In this document: piece after piece, positions 1-6,781 of the stretch
How the letters are laid out: each line of letters starts with the position of its first letter
Position numbering within the stretch: the first letter of the stretch is position 1
From: Paracoccaceae bacterium
GTDB taxonomy: Bacteria; Pseudomonadota; Alphaproteobacteria; Rhodobacterales; Rhodobacteraceae
Reading direction: 5' to 3'
Assembly (NCBI GenBank): GCA_020425125.1
Contig: JAGQRV010000009.1
Coordinates: 1 to 45,152, forward strand
Length of the DNA: 45,152 nucleotides
Translations under genes and position numbers: made by a program
The notes under the pieces: model-generated
The model's input: only the letters and a program-made list of their open reading frames with translations
What the model was told of the DNA's origin: nothing
Databases searched by the model: none

Positions 1-583
1 ATGCGGGCCGCCGCAGCAGGGGCCGGGGGCGGCGGACGGCGGCACGGGGAGGAGCGGCGCAGCGGGCACGCCATTCCCGGCGCAGCGCCGCCGCGCTCAT
101 CGCTGCCGACAGGATCGCGCCGGCCAGGCCGGGGGCGGCGCCCACGGTCAGGTCAAAGCCGATGCCGAACGGCGCCGCGCAGAGCATGACCGCCCGCATC
201 CGCAGCGTGTCCTGCTGCAGCCGACCGATCATCATCAGGCAGCAGGCCGCGGTGGCGAAGGCGGTGGCGGCACCGCTCCAGGTCAGGCAGCCCGACAGCA
301 GCACCAGAGGCAGGAAGGCAAGCCCCACCCCGCGCAGCCGCGGCCGGCCCGTCGCGGCCAGTGCCGTCAGGGTCTGGCAGGCGCCGATCAGGCAGACGCC
401 GGTGCCGCTCCATTGACCCAGGCAGGCATATTGCAGCGCGTAGCAGCCGGCGATGCCAAGCTGCGCGGTCAGGATCCGCGACCGGCTGCGCAGGAGCGGC
501 CAGACCAGCTGTCCCGCAAGTCCCGCAGTGCCGAAGGCGATCGCGCCGGGCGCGTCGGCGAAGTGTGACAGGATGTGCATCAT
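1..583 (-). CDS. YgjV-like inner-membrane protein (partial, runs off the left edge)
   Basis: The reading frame is open from an ATG at 583 to the window edge, about 194 codons, and has no stop in the window. The translation begins MMHILSHFADAPGAIAF and is made of hydrophobic segments with short polar loops (for example GLAGQLVWPLL, IAGCYALQYACLG, LGWSG-like turns, ATAFATAACCLMMIGR). This layout resembles the small YgjV membrane protein family of about 180 residues, whose function is unknown. A Shine-Dalgarno GAGGAA lies about 6 nt before the start. A second in-frame ATG is at 580. The gene diverges from a TetR regulator across a 201-bp region with repeated CGGTCTG sites, so it is a plausible target of that regulator. 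The last roughly 40 codons before the edge are Arg/Pro-rich and could be a divergent tail. Confidence 0.65.
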   Translation of the reverse strand, partial: MMHILSHFADAPGAIAFGTAGLAGQLVWPLLRSRSRILTAQLGIAGCYALQYACLGQWSGTGVCLIGACQTLTALAATGRPRLRGVGLAFLPLVLLSGCLTWSGAATAFATAACCLMMIGRLQQDTLRMRAVMLCAAPFGIGFDLTVGAAPGLAGAILSAAMSAAALRREWRARCAAPPRAAVRRPRPLLRRPA

Positions 584-607
584 GGCCGTTCCTCAAACAA
601 GACTGTT

Positions 608-763
608 CGGTCTGCTGAATACCTACCAAACGGTCTGTTTCATCGGGAGGCCGTCCCGGGTTTCATTTGTTCTGAAAAGTCAGGGAAATGTATCCGTCCT
701 GTTTCAATGGGACGGTCTGGTTGCGCGGCCGGCTTGCTTCCGGTACCTTTATTTCCAGACCGT
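608..763. promoter_or_regulatory. Cluster of four CGGTCTG/CAGACCG sites between ygjV-like gene and tetR
   Basis: The heptamer CGGTCTG occurs at 608-614, 631-637 and 713-719, and its complement CAGACCG at 756-762. The copies at 630-637, 712-719 and 756-763 extend to the octamer ACGGTCTG/CAGACCGT. Four copies in 156 bp of a divergent promoter region is more than chance would predict. Related GACCGNNTGG-like words are common in TetR-family operators. Binding by the adjacent TetR protein is inferred. Confidence 0.55.
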
Positions 764-775
764 ATGGACTGGAAA
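752..775. promoter_or_regulatory. Inverted repeat overlapping the tetR ribosome-binding site (candidate operator)
   Basis: TTTCCAG at 752-758 and CTGGAAA at 769-775 form perfect 7-bp arms around a 10-bp centre that contains one of the repeated CAGACCGT words. The right arm runs into the GGAAAGGA Shine-Dalgarno of the tetR gene. A protein bound here would block transcription or translation start, as in classic TetR autoregulation. Function is inferred from position and symmetry. Confidence 0.5.
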
Positions 776-784
776 GGATGCGCC

Positions 785-1405
785 ATGTCGGCGAAAGGGG
801 ACCGCGCGAAGGAGAAGATCTACGCCGCCGCCAAGCAGCTGGTGATGGAGAAGGGCTTCGCCGCCACCTCGATCGACGACATCCTGACCCTGGCCGGCAC
901 CTCGAAAGGCGCCTTCTTCCACCATTTCAGCTCCAAGGCCGACCTGTCCGCCGGGCTGGTGCGCTGGCACGCAGGCCGTGACCTGCAGATGTTCCGCCGC
1001 CTCGCGGCCGAGGCCGAGGCACGCCACGACGATCCCTGGGACCAGCTGATCGACTTCCTCTCCGCGTTCGAAGGCTACATTTCCGACCCTGACCAGCCCT
1101 CCCGCGGGTGCATGTACGCGGTCTACACCTATGAAAGCGCGGCGTTCGACGCCGAGGTGCGCGCCTTCGTGGCCGACGTGCTGCGCGACTGGACCGCGAT
1201 CTACATCCGCAAGTTCCAGGAGGTGATCGACCGCTATCCCCCGGCGCAGCCGGTGACCGCCCGCCAGCTCGCCGAGATGGTGGTGTCGCTGATCGAAGGG
1301 GGGCTGGTGCTGCAACGCGCCTACGGCAATACCGGGGTGACCGCCCGCCAGTCGGAACAGTTCCGCGCCTACCTGACCCTGCTCTTCCGCCGCGACGCGG
1401 CCTGA
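785..1405 (+). CDS. TetR/AcrR-family transcriptional regulator
   Basis: A 206-residue protein with an N-terminal TetR helix-turn-helix at about residues 8-55: AAKQLVMEKGFAATSIDDI, then LAGTSKGAFFHHFSSKADL. The HTH recognition part GTSKGAFFHHF is highly characteristic. The C-terminal half is a helical ligand/dimerisation domain of the usual length. The ATG at 785 is preceded by GGAAAGGA. An upstream in-frame ATG at 764 (MDWKGCAM) is possible, but it would place the operator inside the gene. The gene diverges from the YgjV-like gene, which is a likely target together with itself. The ligand is unknown. Confidence in the family is high and in the target moderate. Confidence 0.9.
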   Translation: MSAKGDRAKEKIYAAAKQLVMEKGFAATSIDDILTLAGTSKGAFFHHFSSKADLSAGLVRWHAGRDLQMFRRLAAEAEARHDDPWDQLIDFLSAFEGYISDPDQPSRGCMYAVYTYESAAFDAEVRAFVADVLRDWTAIYIRKFQEVIDRYPPAQPVTARQLAEMVVSLIEGGLVLQRAYGNTGVTARQSEQFRAYLTLLFRRDAA

Positions 1406-1411
1406 CCGGCG

Positions 1412-1436
1412 GCGCGGGCCGGGTCCCGGTCCGCGC
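1412..1436 (+). terminator. GC-rich stem-loop after tetR
   Basis: An 11-bp stem with one G-T pair (GCGCGGGCCGG / CCGGTCCGCGC) and a 3-nt loop starts 7 nt after the tetR stop. No T-run follows, so it is either a weak intrinsic terminator or a 3'-end stabiliser. Confidence 0.4.
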
Positions 1437-1610
1437 ACAGACCGAACCGGGAACGGGAATCGCCAATCGGTGCGATTGATCAATTCCTGAAAAGCCGTGA
1501 CAGGCGCGCGCGAAGGAATTCTTGCCGGCGCCGCCGCCGCTCCCCCGGCTTGATCTCCTGCGCCGAGCCGTGCTTCACTCCTCCGGGATCACCGGGGGGA
1601 GGGGAGCCGC

Positions 1611-2012
1611 ATGGACACGCCGGAGCAGCCGCCGCAGACCAGCCCCGCCATCCGCACCATCGCCATGCCCGCCGACACCAACCCTGCCGGCGACATCTTC
1701 GGCGGCTGGCTGATGAGTCAGATGGACCTCGCCGCCGGGTCCGTGGCCGCGCTGCGCGCCCGCGGCCGCAGCGCCACCATCGCGGTCGAGGGGATGAAGT
1801 TTCTCAGGCCGGTCAAGATCGGCGACGAGGTGTCGCTCTTCGCGGACATCGTCCATATCGGCCGGACCTCGATGCAGATCCAGGTTCAGGCCTGGCGCCG
1901 CGAACGCCATCAGGAGACCGGAGAGAAGGTGACCGAAGCCATGTTCACCTTCGTCGCACTTGACGATGAAGGCCGGGCGCGGCCGGTCGACAAGGCGACC
2001 GTCTCGGCCTAA
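1611..2012 (+). CDS. yciA: Acyl-CoA thioesterase, YciA-like hotdog fold
   Basis: A 133-residue single hotdog-domain protein. The segment MPADTNPAGDIFGGWLMSQM is the hallmark of YciA-type acyl-CoA thioesterases, where the Asp of GDIFGG sits at the catalytic position. The downstream strand VEGMKFLRPVKIGDEVSLFA is also typical. The length matches YciA (about 130 aa). These enzymes hydrolyse a broad range of acyl-CoAs to free acid and CoA in the cytosol. GGGGAGGGGAG precedes the ATG. The gene is a single unit with its own about 200-bp upstream region. It converges on the binding-protein gene with only 7 bp between stop codons. Confidence 0.9.
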   Translation: MDTPEQPPQTSPAIRTIAMPADTNPAGDIFGGWLMSQMDLAAGSVAALRARGRSATIAVEGMKFLRPVKIGDEVSLFADIVHIGRTSMQIQVQAWRRERHQETGEKVTEAMFTFVALDDEGRARPVDKATVSA

Positions 2013-2019
2013 GGCGCTG

Positions 2020-3057
2020 TCATTCCTCGGGAAAGGTGTCGCGCCAGCGGGACATCAGCAGCGCGCGTTTTTGCTGGTCCAGCCCTACCAGCAACACCGG
2101 CGACAGCGGGATCGGCCGCAGTTGCGCCGTGTCGTCCGGGGGCACGTCGACGATCAGATGGGTCCGCGCAAGTTCCGCGCGGCCCGCCGTGGACAGCAGG
2201 AAGTCGATCAGCGCGCCGGCTGCGCCCGGATGCTCCGCATGCTTCGGGATCAGGGCGGCCCGGCTCAGAACCAGGGTGTAATCCCGGGGCAGCACCACGG
2301 CGAGCCGGTCGTCGTCGTCGGCCCGATCGAGTGCGTAGGACCCGAGCACGTTGTAGGCGATGAGATAGCGGCCGGTCTCGACGCCCTCGATGATCTCGGC
2401 CGAACAGCAGGTCGCGATGGCGCCGGTACGCCCGAACGCCTCGATCAGGCTGCCGAAGGTGGTCGCCTGCTGGGAATCCGCAAACGCGAACAGGTAGCCG
2501 AGGCCGGAAGCCGCAATGTCGTAGGTGGCGACGCGCCCCGCATAGGCCGTGTCTGGCCGGCGCAGCAGGTCGAGAAGATCGAACCGCGAGGCCGGAATGT
2601 CGTAGGACGGGACCAGCGCCCGGTTGTAGACGATCACCGCAGGCTCGCTGGTGACGCCGAAGACCTCGTCGCGCCAGCGCCGCTCCGCCGGCAGCGCCGC
2701 AACCGCCGCCGAATGATGCGGCTGGGAACAGCCGTCATTGACGAGTTTTACCTGGAGGTCGATCGCCGAGCTGATGACGAGATCCGCGGCGCCGCTGCCG
2801 ACCGCGCAGGCAGCGCGCTCGAACTCGTAGAGATCGTTCGAGCCCCATTGTTCGTAGGCGACCGCATGGTCCGGAAAGCGTGTCACGAATGACTCGATCG
2901 CCGGCGCGACAAGGGCGATATCGGTGGTGCTACGGGCCAACAGCACATAAGGCGCCTCACTACGACCAAACCGCGTCACCGCCTCGGGCTCGGCCGCATG
3001 CGCCGACAGCGGCAGGGACAGCGCCAGGAGGGTGATCAGGGTGCTCCGCACCGTCAT
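2020..3057 (-). CDS. Periplasmic substrate-binding protein co-translated with the TctE-like kinase
   Basis: A 345-residue protein with a clear signal peptide (MTVRSTLITLLALSLPLSAHA, cut before AEPEA) and a binding-protein fold: YEQWGSNDLYEF, then GAADLVISSAIDLQ and DEVFGVTSEPAVIVYNRALV. These features match family-1/iron-type extracellular solute-binding proteins. Its ATG at 3057 overlaps the kinase stop as ATGA, so the two are translationally coupled. No permease or ATPase genes accompany it. That, and the coupling, suggest a periplasmic sensor partner of the kinase rather than a transport component. BctC/BctE of Bordetella is a known precedent for a periplasmic binding protein signalling to a TctE-like kinase. 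The two Cys at CCSAEII are unusual for an exported protein and could form a disulfide. Confidence 0.8.
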   Translation of the reverse strand: MTVRSTLITLLALSLPLSAHAAEPEAVTRFGRSEAPYVLLARSTTDIALVAPAIESFVTRFPDHAVAYEQWGSNDLYEFERAACAVGSGAADLVISSAIDLQVKLVNDGCSQPHHSAAVAALPAERRWRDEVFGVTSEPAVIVYNRALVPSYDIPASRFDLLDLLRRPDTAYAGRVATYDIAASGLGYLFAFADSQQATTFGSLIEAFGRTGAIATCCSAEIIEGVETGRYLIAYNVLGSYALDRADDDDRLAVVLPRDYTLVLSRAALIPKHAEHPGAAGALIDFLLSTAGRAELARTHLIVDVPPDDTAQLRPIPLSPVLLVGLDQQKRALLMSRWRDTFPEE

Positions 3058-4430
3058 GCCGGGCCTTCGGGTGCCGGCAGCACGATCGCCCCTTCGAAGT
3101 CGCCGCTGTCCGCGATCCGAAATCTCAGTCGCCCGCCATGGGCCTGCGCCACGGCATCGACGATCACCAGGCCCAGCCCGGCGCTCTGGGGCGAGACGCC
3201 GGACCGTCGGCCGTAGCGAACCGGCGCGTTTTCCCAGTGGCTTTCGGGCATGCCGGGGCCGCTGTCGCGAACGCCGAGGCAGGCAATGCCGCTTTCGGTC
3301 CAGACCGCCACCGTGACCGGGGGGCGGCCATGGCGGAAGGCGTTGGTCACGAGGTTCTTGCACGCCTCGGCAAGCGACAGCGCATCGCCCAGTGCCCGGA
3401 CCGGATCCTCGGGCAGGTCCAGCCGCAATTCGCTGTCCGAGACGAGAAGGTCACGGTCGCTTTCCTCCACCGCACGGATCGCGACCGCGCGCAGGTCCAG
3501 CCGCTCCTGCGGTTCGGCGTCGGCGCGATGGATGATCATCGCGTGGCTCAGAAGCTGATCGGCCAGACGCCCGAGATTGACCGACCGGTCATGGATGCGC
3601 GCGATGATCTCGCTTTGCCGCTGCGGATCGGTCTCTTCTGCGGCCAGCTCGGACTGGACCCGCATTGCCGCGATCGGCGTGCGAAGCTGATGTGCGGCGT
3701 CGGCGATCAGGTTCCGGGTCGCCTGAAGCTGCCGGTCGAGCCGGGCCATGAACCGCGACAGCGTGGCCACAAGACCGCCGATCTCGCGTGGCACCGAGAC
3801 GTCGAGCGGCGAGAGATCCTGCGGCGACCGTGCGGCCAGCGCGCGTTCGATCCGGCGCAGCGGCGCCAGCGCGGAGCGCACGGCGAAGACCGTCAGCGCC
3901 GCCATCAGAACCGCGGCCAGCGCAAGCACCGCGAGCGCGTTTCGGGTGATCTGCCGGGCGAGATCCTCGCGCGCCCGAAGCGTCTGGCCGACCATGACGC
4001 GGACGACACCGGACAGTGCCCGTTCGGCGAAAGGCCGCTCGACCACGGCGAGGCGCACTGCCTCGCCGCCGAACCGGCCTTCGGCGAAGTGGCGGCCGGC
4101 AGGCGGGAAGGGGACGTCGTCGTAGCCGGTAACCACTGCACCGGACGGGTCGGCAACGGCGTAAACGATGCGGTCATCAGGCGCGAGTGCCAGAAGCTCG
4201 AATGCCGATACCGGGAGGTCGACCACGACCGCACCGTCGCGGAGCGTGACCGCCCCGGCGATCTGGTTCGCCGCGCCGATCAGCAGCCGGTCATAGGCCT
4301 GCTGCGCGGCCTGCCGGCCATAGGCGAAGGCGGCGAACGTAACCGCCGTCCCGCCGGCTGCGATCAGCAGGATGAGCGCGCCGGCGAGCCGCAGGGAAAG
4401 CGATGCTGACGCGCCCTCAGCCGTCGGCAA
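3054..4430 (-). CDS. tctE: TctE-like sensor histidine kinase
   Basis: Domains in order, taking the TTG start: TM1 at about 14-34 (LSLRLAGALILLIAAGG), a periplasmic 2CSK_N-type sensor region of about 130 residues, TM2 at about 165-185, a HAMP-like linker (SALAPLRRIERAL), the phospho-acceptor box with His at about 247 (DAAHQLRTPIAAM), an N-box (CKNLVTNAFRHG), G1 DSGPGMP and a G2 GLGLVIVDAVAQAHGG. The start is uncertain. TTG at 4430 gives a 14-bp overlap with the response-regulator gene, whereas the only nearby ATG (4472) would overlap by 56 bp and add a non-typical N-terminus. The gene is the second of a tctD-tctE-binding-protein operon and probably controls the divergent tctCBA operon. Confidence 0.88.
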   Translation of the reverse strand: MPTAEGASASLSLRLAGALILLIAAGGTAVTFAAFAYGRQAAQQAYDRLLIGAANQIAGAVTLRDGAVVVDLPVSAFELLALAPDDRIVYAVADPSGAVVTGYDDVPFPPAGRHFAEGRFGGEAVRLAVVERPFAERALSGVVRVMVGQTLRAREDLARQITRNALAVLALAAVLMAALTVFAVRSALAPLRRIERALAARSPQDLSPLDVSVPREIGGLVATLSRFMARLDRQLQATRNLIADAAHQLRTPIAAMRVQSELAAEETDPQRQSEIIARIHDRSVNLGRLADQLLSHAMIIHRADAEPQERLDLRAVAIRAVEESDRDLLVSDSELRLDLPEDPVRALGDALSLAEACKNLVTNAFRHGRPPVTVAVWTESGIACLGVRDSGPGMPESHWENAPVRYGRRSGVSPQSAGLGLVIVDAVAQAHGGRLRFRIADSGDFEGAIVLPAPEGPA

Positions 4431-5088
4431 CGAGCTGATACCCAAGTCCGCGCAACGTGCGGATCGACACATTGCTGCCTTCAAGCTTGCGGCGCATGCG
4501 CGAGACCTGGATCTCGACCGAGTTGAGCCCGATCTCTTCGTCGCCGAAGGCATACATCCGTTCGAAGATGCGTTCCTTCGGGATCACCCGGCCGCGGTTG
4601 GCCAGCATGACTTCGAGCAGGCTGAATTCGCGCCGGGTCAGGGTGACCGGCGTGCCCCCGATATCGAGCGCACAATTGGCCGGGTCGAACCTCAGATCGC
4701 CGAATTCGATCACGCTGGCGCGTTCGGGGGCCTGGCGGCGGGCCAGGGCCCGGACCCGCGCCTGCAATTCGCGCAGATCGAACGGCTTGACCAGATAGTC
4801 GTCGGCGCCGCTGTCAAGAACGGCGACACGGTCGTCCACGTTGCCCCGTGCCGTCAGCATCAGCACCGCCGTCTGGCTGCGGGTATCCCTGAGCACCTTC
4901 AGGACCGCGGTCCCCGACCCGTCGGGAAGCTGGATGTCGAGGATCGCCACGTCGTAATCCTGCACCGCGACCAGGTCCTGCGCCTCGGCCACCGTGCCGG
5001 CGTGGTCGACGGCGTCGCCGCGCCGGGCAAAGCTGGCGACGATCGCTTCGGCGACGTCCCCGGCATCTTCCAGCAGCAAGATCCGCAT
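4417..5088 (-). CDS. tctD: TctD-like OmpR/PhoB-family response regulator
   Basis: A 223-residue regulator with an N-terminal receiver (LLLEDAGDVAE acidic pocket; phospho-acceptor Asp51 in DVAILDIQLPDG; Lys in LVKPFDL at about 101). The C-terminal winged helix covers about 128-220 (LTRREFSLLEVMLANRGRV, then VEIQVSRMRRKL and RTLRGLGYQL). It is the first gene of the minus-strand operon and lies divergent from tctC, as in other TctDE/TctCBA loci. It is expected to bind direct repeats in the 190-bp shared promoter, where an 11-bp-spaced repeat is present at 5178-5199. Confidence 0.92.
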   Translation of the reverse strand: MRILLLEDAGDVAEAIVASFARRGDAVDHAGTVAEAQDLVAVQDYDVAILDIQLPDGSGTAVLKVLRDTRSQTAVLMLTARGNVDDRVAVLDSGADDYLVKPFDLRELQARVRALARRQAPERASVIEFGDLRFDPANCALDIGGTPVTLTRREFSLLEVMLANRGRVIPKERIFERMYAFGDEEIGLNSVEIQVSRMRRKLEGSNVSIRTLRGLGYQLVADG

Positions 5089-5177
5089 GATCGTCCTCCC
5101 TTCGGGTCTGCGCCCGTTCGCAAGAGCCTACGCCGCCTTGGCGGGGCGGCAAAGCCGGCAATGCCGGTGGCGGACCG

Positions 5178-5199
5178 AATTCCGACAGTTTCACGACAG
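5178..5199 (-). promoter_or_regulatory. Pho-box-like 11-bp direct repeat in the tctD/tctC divergent promoter
   Basis: On the minus strand the sequence reads CTGTCGTGAAACTGTCGG, then AATT: two CTGTC words 11 bp apart, each followed by an AT-richer spacer (7+4, 7+4). This is the architecture of PhoB boxes and of OmpR-family sites in general. It lies 80 bp before the tctC start and 90 bp before the regulator start. It may be the TctD site or a true Pho box; sequence alone does not decide. Confidence 0.5.
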
Positions 5200-5278
5200 C
5201 TTTGCTGCCTAGCGTCTAGGGTGTCGGGACCGAGGATTCCTCGGACCCAGGAGGAGAACAGGTGTGAGGAGGACCACC

Positions 5279-6268
5279 ATGACCCTGTCTAGCAAGCTGT
5301 GCGGCCTGGCCGCCGGTCTGGCCGCCGCGACGCTGATCGGCTCGGCTGCGATGGCGTTCGAACCGGAGCAGACCGAATGCATTGCGCCCGCGAATCCCGG
5401 CGGCGGCTGGGACTTTACCTGCCGGCAGGTCGGCAAGACCATGCAGGATCTCGGGCTGGTGCCCGGCACGATGCAGGTGACCAACCTGGCCGGCGGCGGC
5501 GGCGGCGTGGCCTATGCCGAAGTGGTGAACAAGCGCAACGACGACAGCGACCTGATCGTCGCCGCCTCGACCGCGACCGCAACCCGCCTGGCGCAGGGCG
5601 CCTATCCGGGCAACACGATGGAAGACGTGCGCTGGATCGGCTCGGTCGGGGCCGATTACGGCATCATCGCGGTCGCCAAGGATTCGCCCGTCAACACGCT
5701 TCCCGAACTGATGGACAAGGTGAAGAACGACCCGACGAGCGTCGCCTTCGCCGGCGGATCCGCAGTTGGCGGCTGGGACCACCTGAAGGTGCTGATCGTC
5801 GCCGAGAAGTCGGGGATCGAGGATGCGCGGAAGGTCAAGTACGTGGCCTTCGACGGCGGCGGAGAGGCGGTGACCCAGCTGCTTGCAGGGTCGGTTCAGG
5901 CCTTCACCGGCGATGCCTCGGAAGCCAAGGGGTTCGTCGATTCGGGCGACATCAAGGTGCTCGCCGTGCTGTCGCCGGATCGGTTGGAGGGCGATTTCTC
6001 GCAGTTCCCGACCGCGAAGGAGCAGGGCATCGATGCGGTCGGCGCCAACTGGCGCGGCTTCTACGGTCCCGGCGGAATGACCGACGACGCCTATGATTAC
6101 TGGGTCGGGGCCATCGGCGCTGTCTACAACTCGGAAGAGTGGAAGAAGATCATGGAAACGAACGGACTTGCCCCGCTCGACCTGCAGGGCGCCGCATTCC
6201 AGGACTTCGTCGCCCAGTCGATCAGCCAGATCCAGGACATCTCGCGCGAGATCGGCCTGATCAAGTAA
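5279..6268 (+). CDS. tctC: Tripartite tricarboxylate transporter substrate-binding protein TctC
   Basis: A 329-residue exported binding protein. The signal peptide ends near AAMA-FEPEQ. The mature start ECIAPANPGGGWDFTCR holds the conserved PxxPGGGxD loop that contacts carboxylates in the Bug/TctC family. The second typical loop is GGSAVGGWDHL. The ATG at 5279 is chosen because GAGGAGGA sits 5 nt upstream; a GTG at 5264 is in frame but would overlap that Shine-Dalgarno. It is the first gene of tctC-tctB-tctA, which imports di/tricarboxylates or related organic acids with a cation gradient. A stem-loop follows immediately downstream. The two Cys near the N-terminus (ECIAP, FTCR) could form a disulfide. 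Confidence 0.93.
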   Translation: MTLSSKLCGLAAGLAAATLIGSAAMAFEPEQTECIAPANPGGGWDFTCRQVGKTMQDLGLVPGTMQVTNLAGGGGGVAYAEVVNKRNDDSDLIVAASTATATRLAQGAYPGNTMEDVRWIGSVGADYGIIAVAKDSPVNTLPELMDKVKNDPTSVAFAGGSAVGGWDHLKVLIVAEKSGIEDARKVKYVAFDGGGEAVTQLLAGSVQAFTGDASEAKGFVDSGDIKVLAVLSPDRLEGDFSQFPTAKEQGIDAVGANWRGFYGPGGMTDDAYDYWVGAIGAVYNSEEWKKIMETNGLAPLDLQGAAFQDFVAQSISQIQDISREIGLIK

Positions 6269-6286
6269 CACCTGCCGTAACGGCAT

Positions 6287-6312
6287 GGCGCAGGTCCCGA
6301 GGGGCCTGCGCC
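6287..6312 (+). other. Intercistronic stem-loop between tctC and tctB
   Basis: GGCGCAGG and CCTGCGCC make a perfect 8-bp stem, extended inside by CCC/GGG with a bulged T. It starts 19 nt after the tctC stop and has no T-run. Hairpins here commonly stabilise the binding-protein part of the transcript and attenuate the permease genes, giving excess TctC. Function is inferred. Confidence 0.55.
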
Positions 6313-6340
6313 GCTTCCGCATCATGAAATGGAGACAGTG

Positions 6341-6772
6341 ATGGGAGACCGTCTGTTCGGCGGGATCGGGCTTGCGCTCGCCGCCTTCTACGTCTGGCAG
6401 GCCACGACGATCCAGGTCAGCTTCATCAGCGATCCGGTCGGGCCCAAGACGTTTCCGATCATCATCGGCGCGCTCATGGCGCTCGCCAGCCTCGCCATCA
6501 TTGTGAGGCCGGATCCGCGGCCAGATTGGCCCGCAGCCGGACGTCTGGCCGAACTCGGCGCGGCGGTGCTGGTCATGGTGGCCTATGCCTATTCGCTTCC
6601 GGTGATCGGATTCGTGCCGGCCACCGTTCTTGCCGCGGCCTATCTGAGCTGGCGGCTGGGGACCGCGCCGATCACGGCGCTGATCTCGGGCGTCGGCACG
6701 GCCGTCGGCATCTACGTCATCTTCCACCTCATCCTCGGCCTGACGCTTGCCGAGGGTCCCCTCGGAATCTAG
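6341..6772 (+). CDS. tctB: Tripartite tricarboxylate transporter small membrane subunit TctB
   Basis: A 143-residue protein with four hydrophobic segments (about 3-20, 33-52, 65-85 and 93-140, the last pair being LVMVAYAYSLPVIGFVPAT and GVGTAVGIYVIFHLILGL). The motif DPVGPKTFPIIIG near residue 30 is the conserved TctB signature (GPxxFP). An upstream in-frame ATG at 6329 exists, but GGAGACA at 6331 is well placed for the ATG at 6341. It partners TctA in the membrane. Confidence 0.9.
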   Translation: MGDRLFGGIGLALAAFYVWQATTIQVSFISDPVGPKTFPIIIGALMALASLAIIVRPDPRPDWPAAGRLAELGAAVLVMVAYAYSLPVIGFVPATVLAAAYLSWRLGTAPITALISGVGTAVGIYVIFHLILGLTLAEGPLGI

Positions 6773-6781
6773 GGCCCCGAC

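Noticed and set aside
153-629. 158-codon minus-strand ORF starting near 629
   Set aside because: Its product is Arg/Ala/Asp-rich with no hydrophobic pattern. The overlapping frame starting at 583 gives a coherent membrane protein with a good Shine-Dalgarno.
637-705. Three GTTTCA words at 637-642, 659-664 and 700-705 that resemble the GAAAC element
   Set aside because: Spacing (22 and 41 bp) and the lack of the 9-bp tandem do not match the three sites in the globin locus, so I did not include this region in that set.
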